In this document: positions 7,656-15,394 of the stretch, piece by piece | Numbering within the stretch: position 1 is the first letter of the stretch | How the letters are laid out: each line of letters starts with the position of its first letter | Assembly (NCBI RefSeq): GCF_005771495.1 | Contig: NZ_VAUW01000026.1 | Location: forward strand, 1 to 62,496 | Reading direction: 5' to 3' | DNA: 62,496 nt | Source: Maribacter sp. ACAM166 | GTDB lineage: Bacteria; Bacteroidota; Bacteroidia; Flavobacteriales; Flavobacteriaceae | The notes under the pieces: model-generated | Databases searched by the model: none | What the model saw: the letters and a program-made list of their open reading frames with translations, nothing else | What the model was told of the DNA's origin: nothing | Made by a program: the position numbers and the translations under genes

Positions 7656-9392
7656 GTGAGGAATGTATTGCCTTTTTTGGATTGGGTGTCTACCTATAAA
7701 AAATCCTATTTTATTAAAGATTTGCTGGCAGGCTTAACCGTAGGCATTGTTTTGGTACCTCAGGGTATGGCCTACGCAATGATAGCAGGGTTACCTCCAG
7801 TACACGGACTTTATGCGTCTTTGTTTCCTGTTTTTACGTATGCGCTTTTAGGAACTTCAAGAAAAATAGCTGTTGGCCCGGTGGCTATGGACTCATTATT
7901 GGTCGCTGTAGGCTTGGGGACTTTAGCGATAACTGGCGTTGAAAATTATATAAAAATGGTCGTTGTTTTAGCACTAATGGTAGGTGCTATACAATTGGTG
8001 TTAGGGGTGCTCAGAATGGGTTTTTTGGTCAACTTCCTTTCCAAGCCAGTTATTAGTGGTTTTACTTCTGCTGCTGCAATTATCATTGTTTCGAGTCAGT
8101 TGAAACATCTATTAGGAATATCAGTAGAGGGTAGTACTAAAATCTATCAGACCGTGCCTAACATATTCTTTAAATTAGGTGAAATTAATTGGTTTGATTT
8201 TGGTATTGGTCTGGTAGGAATAGGGGTGTTGATAGGTTTTAAAAAATGGAATAAAAAAATCCCGGGTATTTTGATAATCGTAGTTGTGGGAATCTTGGCA
8301 GCATACCTTTTTCAAATGGAAAACTATGGAATTAAGTTGGTAGGTGACGTGCCTAAGGGTTTGCCAACCATGGTTATCCCTACTTTAAATTTAAATGATG
8401 TTCAGCAGTTATGGCCTATTGCAGTTGCTCTAGCGCTGGTAGGTTATTTGGAGGCGATTTCAATAGGGAAAGCTTTAGAAGATAAAAGTGGAGAGGAAAC
8501 CATTAAGCCGAATCAAGAATTAATTGCCTTGGGGGCCTCGAATATAGTCGGTTCGCTTTTTCAAGGGTATCCGGTAACTGCTAGCTTTTCAAGATCGGCT
8601 ATAAGTTATGATGCTGGAACAAAGACCAATTTGTCTGCTATATTTAGTGTTCTATTAGTGGTACTTACTTTGTTATTTTTAACGCCGCTGTTTCAATACC
8701 TGCCTATTACAGTTTTGGCCAGTATTATTATGGTTTCGGTAGTTAAACTTATAGATGTAGATTATTGCAAAAACCTATGGATCAACAGAAAAGATGAATT
8801 TGTTGTGCTATTAATTACCTTTTTTATAACGTTGTTTATTGGTATTACAGAAGGTATTTTAATCGGTGTTTTATGTTCATTATTACTCATGGTATACAGA
8901 ACATCTAAACCACATTTTGTGGAGATAGGTAATATTGGTAATTCAGATTACTACAAGAATGTAATTCGATTTGCCGATGAGGTTGTTGTGCGTAATGAGT
9001 TGTTGATTGTACGGTTTGATTCACAATTATATTTTGGTAATTCTGGCTTTTTTAAAAAGGAGTTATTAAAACATATGAGGGCAAAAGGTCCTAATTTGAA
9101 GGGTATTATTTTAAATGCGGAATCTATAAATTATATTGATGCATCCGCTGCAGATATGTTAACTAAGCTAATTCATGATATTCGTGAAAGCGGCAAACAA
9201 TTTTATATTGCTGGGGCTATTGGGCCAACGCGCGATATTATTTTTAATACAGGCATTATTAAAGAACTACAGCGCGAATTTCTGTTTGTAAAAACGAAGG
9301 AAGCGGTAGATTTTTTTGATAACCCTAATGAAGTATCGTTATTGGCAGCCAAAGTAGCGTATGAGAATAGTAGAATGGCAAAGTTAAAATGA
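7656..9392 (+). CDS. SulP family inorganic anion transporter with STAS domain
   Basis: 578 residues. The N-terminal 400 residues contain about 12-14 membrane segments with the SulP signature region (VPQGMAYAMIAGLPPVHGLYAS) and the anion-site loop (PVTASFSRSA). Residues about 440-560 form a cytoplasmic STAS domain (ILNAESINYIDASAADML). SulP proteins move sulfate, bicarbonate or other oxyanions. The GTG start at 7656 gives MRNVLPFLDWV, the standard N-terminus; a TAAATTTA box lies about five bases upstream. The next gene is a persulfide dioxygenase-rhodanese, which suggests sulfur oxyanion transport, though this is inference. Confidence 0.88.
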   Translation: MRNVLPFLDWVSTYKKSYFIKDLLAGLTVGIVLVPQGMAYAMIAGLPPVHGLYASLFPVFTYALLGTSRKIAVGPVAMDSLLVAVGLGTLAITGVENYIKMVVVLALMVGAIQLVLGVLRMGFLVNFLSKPVISGFTSAAAIIIVSSQLKHLLGISVEGSTKIYQTVPNIFFKLGEINWFDFGIGLVGIGVLIGFKKWNKKIPGILIIVVVGILAAYLFQMENYGIKLVGDVPKGLPTMVIPTLNLNDVQQLWPIAVALALVGYLEAISIGKALEDKSGEETIKPNQELIALGASNIVGSLFQGYPVTASFSRSAISYDAGTKTNLSAIFSVLLVVLTLLFLTPLFQYLPITVLASIIMVSVVKLIDVDYCKNLWINRKDEFVVLLITFFITLFIGITEGILIGVLCSLLLMVYRTSKPHFVEIGNIGNSDYYKNVIRFADEVVVRNELLIVRFDSQLYFGNSGFFKKELLKHMRAKGPNLKGIILNAESINYIDASAADMLTKLIHDIRESGKQFYIAGAIGPTRDIIFNTGIIKELQREFLFVKTKEAVDFFDNPNEVSLLAAKVAYENSRMAKLK

Positions 9393-9455
9393 TGCATTAG
9401 TATTTGTGTTTTTAGGGCTATAAAAAGATTAGTTAATAGATTACAATAGTAAAAG

Positions 9456-10865
9456 ATGAACATAGAACAGATATATACAGGTTGTTTGGCTCAAGGAGCT
9501 TACTATATAGAAAGTGAAGGAGAGGTAGCTATCATAGACCCCTTACGTGAAGTTGCACCCTATATGGAACGGGCAAAAAACGACAATGCTAAAATCAAGT
9601 ATATTTTTGAAACACATTTTCATGCTGATTTTGTGAGTGGTCATGTTACGTTGTCCAAAGAAACGGGAGCACCAATTATTTACGGGCCTACTGCAAAGAC
9701 CTCTTTTGAAGCTATTATTGCTGAGGACGGTCAAGAGTTTAAATTAGGGAAACTAACGTTTAAGGTTTTGCATACTCCAGGGCATACAATGGAAAGTACC
9801 ACCTATTTGCTAAAGGATGAAAAAGGTAAAGACATAGCTATTTTTTCTGGGGATACTTTGTTTTTGGGAGATGTTGGGAGACCTGATTTAGCTCAAAAAT
9901 CAGCTGATATGACACAAGAGCAATTGGCAGGAACTTTATTCGATAGCTTACGGATTAAAATCATGCCTTTGGCAGATGATGTAATCGTATATCCTGCACA
10001 TGGTGCCGGATCTGCTTGTGGTAAGAATATGATGAAAGAAACGGTCGATACCTTAGGGAACCAAAAGAAAATGAACTACGCATTAAGGGCCGATATGACC
10101 AAGGCGGAATTTGTAAAAGAAGTTACCGATGGTTTATTGCCGCCTCCAAAATATTTCCCTCTAAATGTTAAGATGAACAAGGAAGGATATGAAGATATAG
10201 AAAAGGTACTGAATCGCGGTACACGTGAGCTTTCGCCGAATGAGTTTGAACGCGTAGCGAATGAGACAGAAGCTTTGGTGTTAGATGTAAGACACCAAGA
10301 CGAATATGTAAAAGGGCATATACCTAGGTCTATATTTATCGGTCTAAATGGAGATTTTGCCCCTTGGGTCGGAGCCTTAATTGCCGATACAAAACAGCCT
10401 TTACTTTTGGTAAGTCCAGAAGGGATGGAACAAGAGGCGATTACAAGATTGTCTAGAGTAGGATTTGATGCCTCTATCGGATTTTTAAAGGGGGGTATTG
10501 ATGCATGGAAATTAGCAGGAAAAGAAACGGATCATATTGTGTCGATTACGGCAAATGAGGCAAAAAATAAAATTGAGGAGAAAAATAGTAAGGTCTTTGA
10601 TGTGCGTAAGATAGGTGAATTTCAAAGTGAACATGTTCTGAATGCGGAAAGCACACCTTTGAGCGAATTGAATATCCATTTAACGGAATTTCCTAAAAAC
10701 AGAAATTTCTTAGTTCATTGTGCTGGAGGATATCGATCTGTAATTGCATCCTCTATTTTGAAGAGTCGTGGTATTCATAATCTAATAGATGTAAAAGGTG
10801 GATTTGGAGCGCTTAAAAAAGTAGGAGTAAAGACAACAGATTTTATTTGTCCGACAACATTATAA
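9456..10865 (+). CDS. persulfide dioxygenase-rhodanese fusion (CstB-like)
   Basis: 469 residues in three domains. Residues 1-240 are a metallo-beta-lactamase fold of the ETHE1/persulfide dioxygenase type: THFHADF with ligands H54, H56 and D58, then HTPGHT, SGDTLFLGDVGRPD and YPAHGAGS. Residues about 260-360 are a rhodanese-like domain whose active loop reads LLLVSPEGMEQEA, without cysteine, so catalytically dead. Residues about 375-469 are a second rhodanese domain with the loop VHCAGGYRS, cysteine present. This order matches staphylococcal CstB, which converts persulfides to thiosulfate. Sulfide detoxification in the cytoplasm is inferred, with the upstream SulP protein a possible export partner. 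Confidence 0.88.
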   Translation: MNIEQIYTGCLAQGAYYIESEGEVAIIDPLREVAPYMERAKNDNAKIKYIFETHFHADFVSGHVTLSKETGAPIIYGPTAKTSFEAIIAEDGQEFKLGKLTFKVLHTPGHTMESTTYLLKDEKGKDIAIFSGDTLFLGDVGRPDLAQKSADMTQEQLAGTLFDSLRIKIMPLADDVIVYPAHGAGSACGKNMMKETVDTLGNQKKMNYALRADMTKAEFVKEVTDGLLPPPKYFPLNVKMNKEGYEDIEKVLNRGTRELSPNEFERVANETEALVLDVRHQDEYVKGHIPRSIFIGLNGDFAPWVGALIADTKQPLLLVSPEGMEQEAITRLSRVGFDASIGFLKGGIDAWKLAGKETDHIVSITANEAKNKIEEKNSKVFDVRKIGEFQSEHVLNAESTPLSELNIHLTEFPKNRNFLVHCAGGYRSVIASSILKSRGIHNLIDVKGGFGALKKVGVKTTDFICPTTL

Positions 10866-10946
10866 ATGGGACGATAAATTTTGTCGTAATTTTTTAAAAA
10901 AAGTACATATTAATTGATATATTTAAGTGGGATTTGAATTAAAGCT

Positions 10947-11129
10947 ATGTTTAAAAATTTTGTAGACCGTATTGGGGTAATGAATATCATTATGATATTG
11001 GTAGTAATATCTATAATTATAGTTTCGGAAATTCTTTTCTTATCAGGAAAAAAATTGGATGCTATATTCATCGCATTTTGGGCACCTACCATTCTTGGTT
11101 TTATGAATTACCTAAAGTATAAGAAATAG
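10947..11129 (+). CDS. small membrane protein, two transmembrane segments
   Basis: 60 residues, not recognised. Two hydrophobic stretches are visible (about residues 12-32, MNIIMILVVISIIIVSEILF, and about 39-55), joined by a short basic loop and ending LKYKK. The composition fits a real membrane peptide. An antisense frame of similar length in the same place has less convincing features. Its stop codon overlaps the start of an even smaller hydrophobic frame. Confidence 0.55.
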   Translation: MFKNFVDRIGVMNIIMILVVISIIIVSEILFLSGKKLDAIFIAFWAPTILGFMNYLKYKK

Positions 11130-11224
11130 TGGAGTTTGTATTCATATATTCGACTTTTGTATCCATAGTTTTTATGGCGTGGTTGCTCTTTGTAATTAGA
11201 ATGTATAAGAAAATGAAAGATTAA
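11129..11224 (+). CDS. possible 31-residue single-span membrane peptide
   Basis: A GTG start shares a base with the preceding stop (TAGTG arrangement). The frame runs to TAA at 11222-11224. It is hydrophobic from about residue 3 to 23 (VFIYSTFVSIVFMAWLLFVI) and ends with the basic tail RMYKKMKD, as expected for a single-span peptide with its C-terminus inside. Coupling with the upstream small membrane gene is the main argument for it; length alone is weak evidence. Confidence 0.35.
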   Translation: MEFVFIYSTFVSIVFMAWLLFVIRMYKKMKD

Positions 11225-11235
11225 CTTTTTGATAC

Positions 11236-12600
11236 TTATAAGGAATAAATCGCATTTGGATTTTTCCTCAAATAACTTTCAACTATTCTTTGTGTTTCTA
11301 GTGTATTTTTCTGTGGAATTATAAACAATTCTAAATCTTCTATATGTTCAATAGCGGTTTCCTTTGGTGCGAAACCATATCCGGCATAACTATTCTCTCG
11401 TATAATAACAAAGGCATTTTCATCGGTATTTCGTCCTTTTGTTTTTATGACCAAATCTGATTGTATTTGTTTTAAACTATCAAGCGCCTCTTGTACACGT
11501 TGATTATAAGGTAGTGCAAGGTCAAGGTTAGAACATATGCCAATGCATGGTTTAATCTTATAGTGAGAGCAAACGGTAACATTCTCTTGCAAGTGGCAGT
11601 ACTTCGGACAAAGCTCAAACATGCTACATAAAGCTTCTATATACTGTCGCGCTTCGGTAGGACTGTAGCATATAGCTAATGGATTAGGAGTCATTTTTAT
11701 TTTATTAAAGGCCAAATGAATAACCCCATTACGGTCCTCGTAGCTAAAAATGCCATACTGTTGAATTGACCTTTTTTGTGCACTATTATATTTAGGATAA
11801 TGGTGCTTGATTTCTGCAGATTCTTTTAATAAAGCAATTAGCTCATTTCCTGTTTCTTCAAAGTCTAAAGATGCAGTTTCTGAGCATAGCGTAATCTCTT
11901 TTGTCTTTTTGTTATAAAAATGACCTAACACCCTTTTTTTAATATTAAGGGCTTTTCCAACATAAATTATTTTCCCTTTTACATCTTTAAAGTAATAAAT
12001 ACCGGGGGTGATTGGAAGTTTTTCATATTCCTCCCTTGGTAGACCAGGAGGTAATGTAGCTTCCTGTGATTTTGAATTTAGGAATAATTTGAAAACATTT
12101 TCGGCATCTTTAGTCCTTAAAAGTTTATGGAATAATAACACCGTTGCATGGGCATCGCCCCTGGCTCTGTGCCTATCTGTTAATGGTATGTCTAAAGCTG
12201 CTGTTAATTTACCCAAACTATACGAATGGTACCCTGGCAGTAATTTTCTTGATAAACGAACTGTACAGAGTTTTTTTCTAGCGAAATCATGTCCGAGTAG
12301 CTTGAACTCATTTTTGATAACATTGTAATCGAAATTAACACTATGGGCTACAAAGATTGTGTCCTTGGTAATTGCTTCGATTTCTGGGATAATCTCCTCC
12401 AAAAGGGGTGCATTACGCACCATATTATTGTCTATTCCAGTGAGTCCGGTGATGAACGAGGATATTTCACATTGCGGATTTACCAATGAGGTGTATTCAT
12501 CTACAACGTGATGACCATCATATTTGAAAATGGAAATCTCGGTTATCTTATTGCCTTTAACACCGTTTCCGGTAGTTTCTATGTCAATGATAGTGTACAA
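11236..12600 (-). CDS. DnaQ-like 3'-5' exonuclease fused to GIY-YIG (Cho/UvrC-like) nuclease
   Basis: 454 residues. Residues 1-165 are a DEDDh exonuclease: DIETTG (first Asp and Glu), HSVNFDYNVI (second Asp) and HRARGDA (His and last Asp). Residues about 195-280 are a GIY-YIG domain (PGIYYFKDVKGKIIYVGKA with the downstream Glu in GNELIALLKES). The C-terminal part contains several cysteines. This polymerase III epsilon-like plus UvrC N-terminal arrangement is known in Bacteroidota and Actinobacteria and is thought to act in nucleotide excision repair. It is transcribed toward the small membrane genes. Confidence 0.88.
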   Translation of the reverse strand: MYTIIDIETTGNGVKGNKITEISIFKYDGHHVVDEYTSLVNPQCEISSFITGLTGIDNNMVRNAPLLEEIIPEIEAITKDTIFVAHSVNFDYNVIKNEFKLLGHDFARKKLCTVRLSRKLLPGYHSYSLGKLTAALDIPLTDRHRARGDAHATVLLFHKLLRTKDAENVFKLFLNSKSQEATLPPGLPREEYEKLPITPGIYYFKDVKGKIIYVGKALNIKKRVLGHFYNKKTKEITLCSETASLDFEETGNELIALLKESAEIKHHYPKYNSAQKRSIQQYGIFSYEDRNGVIHLAFNKIKMTPNPLAICYSPTEARQYIEALCSMFELCPKYCHLQENVTVCSHYKIKPCIGICSNLDLALPYNQRVQEALDSLKQIQSDLVIKTKGRNTDENAFVIIRENSYAGYGFAPKETAIEHIEDLELFIIPQKNTLETQRIVESYLRKNPNAIYSL

Positions 12601-13020
12601 AAAATGAATCTAATTTAGATGCGTAAAGTTAGGGGATTTTTATAGATGTTATTTATTTGATACGCAGTTTGAGTAACTTGTACAGCGTAATTTACATGTT
12701 GAAACTGGCGGTGGTTTCATTTTCGTTCTTTGTATGTTTCTAACTAGGTGTCAATAGTAGAACACCGCCATCAGTTACAGGGTGAGTACCACTGGGTTTT
12801 TATCGTTTTTTGAAGATCCTAAAATTGTAGGAGGCCAAGAAAAACCGGTTACCGAATCTGTGCCCGTTATATATTGGTCATCGTATTTTTTTTAGAAATA
12901 CGAACTACTTTAAAGCTTGAGCTGAAAAGTAATAGTGCAGGCTAGTTTTTTAATACTGGTTTAGAATTTTGGGTAGAATCGAGTTAGGTGATTCGTTCTT
13001 TGTCCTTACGTGGAAAAAGT
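12601..13020 (+). other. 420-bp intergenic stretch with an imperfect inverted repeat
   Basis: No convincing gene is visible. AACTGGCGGTG near 12703 and CACCGCCATCAGTT near 12763 form an imperfect inverted repeat with a loop of about 50 bases. On the minus strand a 35-codon open stretch around 12790-12890 (reading DSVTGFSWPPTILGS) may be a decayed coding remnant, but it has no start context. Confidence 0.4.
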
Positions 13021-13239
13021 TTATTGCTTTTTTTCTACCGTATCTGAAGTGATGTTATTTATCACAGCTACATCAACAGGGCTTTTAACAAGGTTGTTAG
13101 TTGAAAGTAATTTGGTAGTGGTATCACGAACAACATATTCTGAGACAAGGTCGTAATCCTTTCCGCAAGAGGTTAAACTTAAACTTGATACGATAACGAC
13201 TAAAGGGACGAAAAAGGTTTTGGAAAAATGCAACTTCAT
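13021..13239 (-). CDS. small lipoprotein, possibly the truncated start of an Ig-like repeat protein
   Basis: 72 residues with a clear lipoprotein signal (MKLHFSKTFFVPLVVIVSSLSLTSC, Cys25 in an LTSC lipobox). The mature part, about 48 residues, contains KSPVDVAVINNITSD. That resembles the start of cadherin/Ig-like tandem modules of secreted Flavobacteriaceae proteins (P-V-D-I-x-V-L-x-N-D). The frame then stops with KKQ, so this may be the surviving N-terminus of a larger surface lipoprotein. No continuation was recognised downstream. Confidence 0.5.
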   Translation of the reverse strand: MKLHFSKTFFVPLVVIVSSLSLTSCGKDYDLVSEYVVRDTTTKLLSTNNLVKSPVDVAVINNITSDTVEKKQ

Positions 13240-13644
13240 GTAATGTTAATAAATTTTATTAAGCTTGGATATTAACCCATATCGAAAATATTTAAACTAT
13301 CTCTAATAACGACGAAAAGTTCATTTTATTCGACGAAATGCATTAATAAAGTTATTATATTAAATTGTTGATAACATTATAAGATTTTCGTTTCGCATAT
13401 TTGTTTTAGCAAAAAAGCCGGTGTACCACCTTTTTGAAATTAAATGAAGTACTTCGTTTTAATTGCATTACATATTAATTAGCCTACAAAAATTACGGTA
13501 AATAATTCCTTGGAACAGTCAAATGAAATTTAACTTCATAATCACACCTTCAGAAAGTGGTATCTCTTTTTCAAGTCCTATATTTATCAAAACCTTTTAC
13601 GGATTGATTGTAAAAACCTGCACAGTCCTTTAAACAAACATGAA
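13240..13644 (+). other. 405-bp intergenic region between divergent genes
   Basis: No gene is visible. It separates the small lipoprotein (leftward) from the phosphatase (rightward) and should hold both promoters. A short palindrome with one mismatch is centred at 13450/13451 (AAATGAAGTACTTCGTTT). No clear TAnnTTTG box close to the phosphatase start was found. Confidence 0.4.
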
Positions 13645-14736
13645 ATGAAAAATAAATTAATCATTGTATTCCTTTTTATACAAATGGGTATGCTAGGTAT
13701 CCAAGCCCAGAATGATAACACCAAAATAATTTTGATAACCTTAGATGGTTTACGTTGGCAAGAACTATTTACCGGTGCAGACCCGCTATTGGTAACTAAC
13801 GAAAACTATGTGCATGATACAAAAGGGTTGAAGAAAAAGTTCTGGCGTGAAACTGAGAATGAGCGTCGAGAGGCGTTGCTACCATTTGTTTGGTCTCAAA
13901 TTGTACAGCAAGGTCAAATTCATGGCAATAGAACATTAGGTAGTAAGGTAGACCTCACCAACAAAATGTGGTTTAGTTATCCTGGGTATAATGAGATATT
14001 AACGGGTAGGGCAGATGATACCCGTATCACTAGTAATGACAAAATTAATAATCCGAATACCACTGTTTTAGAAATTGCTAACCGTGATGAACGGTTTAAA
14101 GGGAGAGTTGCGGCTTTTGGTAGTTGGGATGTCTTTCCGTTTATTATTAATGAAGAGCGATCTGTAGTTCCTGTTAATGCAGGTTTTGAATTGGCAAAAG
14201 GCCATAATCTAACGGATCGTGAAAAATTTCTGAATAAGTTGCAACCCACCATTCCTAGTCCTTGGGGGTCTGTCCGTCTCGATGCATTTACACATCATTA
14301 TGCTATTGAAGAGATGAAGAAAAATCATCCAGAGTTATTGTATATCGCCTATGGGGAAACCGATGATTTTGCACATGACGGCGATTATGAAGCCTATTTA
14401 AATTCTGCATACACAACCGACGGATTTATTGAAGATATGTGGAAATTTACACAGCAAGATTCTTTTTATAAAAATCAGACTTTGTTTATTATCACAACAG
14501 ATCATGGTCGAGGAACAGATCCATTGGAGACTTGGAAAGGTCATGGCGAAGGAGTATCTGGAGCTGGCGGTGTGTGGATGATGTTATTTGGTAAAGGAGT
14601 TTCCATAAAAGGAGAAGTTGCAAAATCAGAGCAACTATATAGCAATCAGATTGCCCCAACTATTTTAAAAGAATTAGGTATAAAAATACCACCGAATGAT
14701 ATGCCAGGTAAAATATTGAATTTAAAGTTACCTTAA
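13645..14736 (+). CDS. exported alkaline-phosphatase-superfamily phosphodiesterase/phosphatase
   Basis: 363 residues with a signal peptide (cleavage likely after IQAQ, about residue 22). Superfamily metal-site elements are visible: ITLDGLRW (Asp), the nucleophile region WFSYPGYNEILTG (about residue 112), YGETDDFAHDGDY (Asp and His), TTDHGRG and GHGE near the C-terminus. The overall look is that of nucleotide pyrophosphatase/phosphonoacetate hydrolase-like enzymes; the exact substrate is unknown. An ATG four bases upstream (13641) is out of frame and stops at once, so 13645 is the start. It precedes the alkaline phosphatase/SusCD block. Confidence 0.82.
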   Translation: MKNKLIIVFLFIQMGMLGIQAQNDNTKIILITLDGLRWQELFTGADPLLVTNENYVHDTKGLKKKFWRETENERREALLPFVWSQIVQQGQIHGNRTLGSKVDLTNKMWFSYPGYNEILTGRADDTRITSNDKINNPNTTVLEIANRDERFKGRVAAFGSWDVFPFIINEERSVVPVNAGFELAKGHNLTDREKFLNKLQPTIPSPWGSVRLDAFTHHYAIEEMKKNHPELLYIAYGETDDFAHDGDYEAYLNSAYTTDGFIEDMWKFTQQDSFYKNQTLFIITTDHGRGTDPLETWKGHGEGVSGAGGVWMMLFGKGVSIKGEVAKSEQLYSNQIAPTILKELGIKIPPNDMPGKILNLKLP

Positions 14737-14807
14737 TGTTTACTTAAACTTAAAACTAATAAATGTGCGCATCTTCGCAGCAAGTTTGAATTAGTTTGAG
14801 TAAGTTG

Positions 14808-14849
14808 AATAACCGGTGCATAGTTCTTGATGCGTCGGTTATTTTTTTT
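14808..14849 (+). terminator. intrinsic terminator of the phosphatase gene
   Basis: AATAACCG pairs with CGGTTATT, with an additional inner GCAT/ATGC pairing, and a run of eight T follows. It lies about 70 bases after the stop codon. Confidence 0.8.
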
Positions 14850-14916
14850 GGATATGATTTACGGAACAGGAAAAGGGAATAATCAATTAAAAGAAGGCGT
14901 CTTCTTTATTTTAAGC

Positions 14917-15147
14917 TTATAAATTAACTTTTATCTCATTAGTTTTATATATCTGTGTTCGTAGTAGATTTTGAAAAATACGAACAATCCGTTCTTGATG
15001 ATTTTCAGGAATGCGGCCGCCGATAATCCAATTTTTCCGAATCTGCTTGGTGCTTTCCTGATTAAACTCTGTCAGTAAGCACTCTAGGGCTTCTTGGCGC
15101 GTTTCATCGTTCATTTTACTGAACATTTGTTTTATGTTTTCGGTCAT
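14917..15147 (-). CDS. hypothetical small charged protein
   Basis: 76 residues, not recognised. It is helical in appearance and rich in charged residues (MTENIKQMFSKMNDETRQEA at the start, then GGRIPENHQERIVRIFQNLL). There is no signal peptide, membrane segment or cysteine. It lies alone between two rightward phosphatase genes and is transcribed against them. It could be a regulator or an orphan frame. Confidence 0.5.
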   Translation of the reverse strand: MTENIKQMFSKMNDETRQEALECLLTEFNQESTKQIRKNWIIGGRIPENHQERIVRIFQNLLRTQIYKTNEIKVNL

Positions 15148-15234
15148 GGTTGGTAATGGTCGTTATCAAAAGTAAATAAAAAAGCGGTTCTGTAAACGAA
15201 CTTTCAAGGATAGATATCATCAAAATTTAAATAA

Positions 15235-15286
15235 CTTAATCTTTCCTTAATCTTTCCTTAATCTTTCCTTGACCTTTACTTAAACC
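15235..15286 (+). promoter_or_regulatory. 11-bp tandem repeat array, Pho-box-like operator of the alkaline phosphatase
   Basis: Three perfect tandem copies of CTTAATCTTTC (15235-15245, 15246-15256, 15257-15267) are followed by a degraded copy (CTTGACCTTTA, 15268-15278) and a partial one (CTTAAACC). PhoB sites are direct repeats with an 11-bp period, and the array lies just upstream of an alkaline phosphatase promoter (TAAAATTTG-like box near 15305). This suggests phosphate-starvation control by a PhoB-type regulator; the actual binding protein is inferred. Confidence 0.65.
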
Positions 15287-15394
15287 GAATGTGATTTTTA
15301 GATTTAAAATTTGCAATGCGTAAGATTACGCTTAGGTTTGAAAAATAGCAAACCTTTTATATGCCGTAAATGGCCTTTTAAACCCTTGTTTTTT

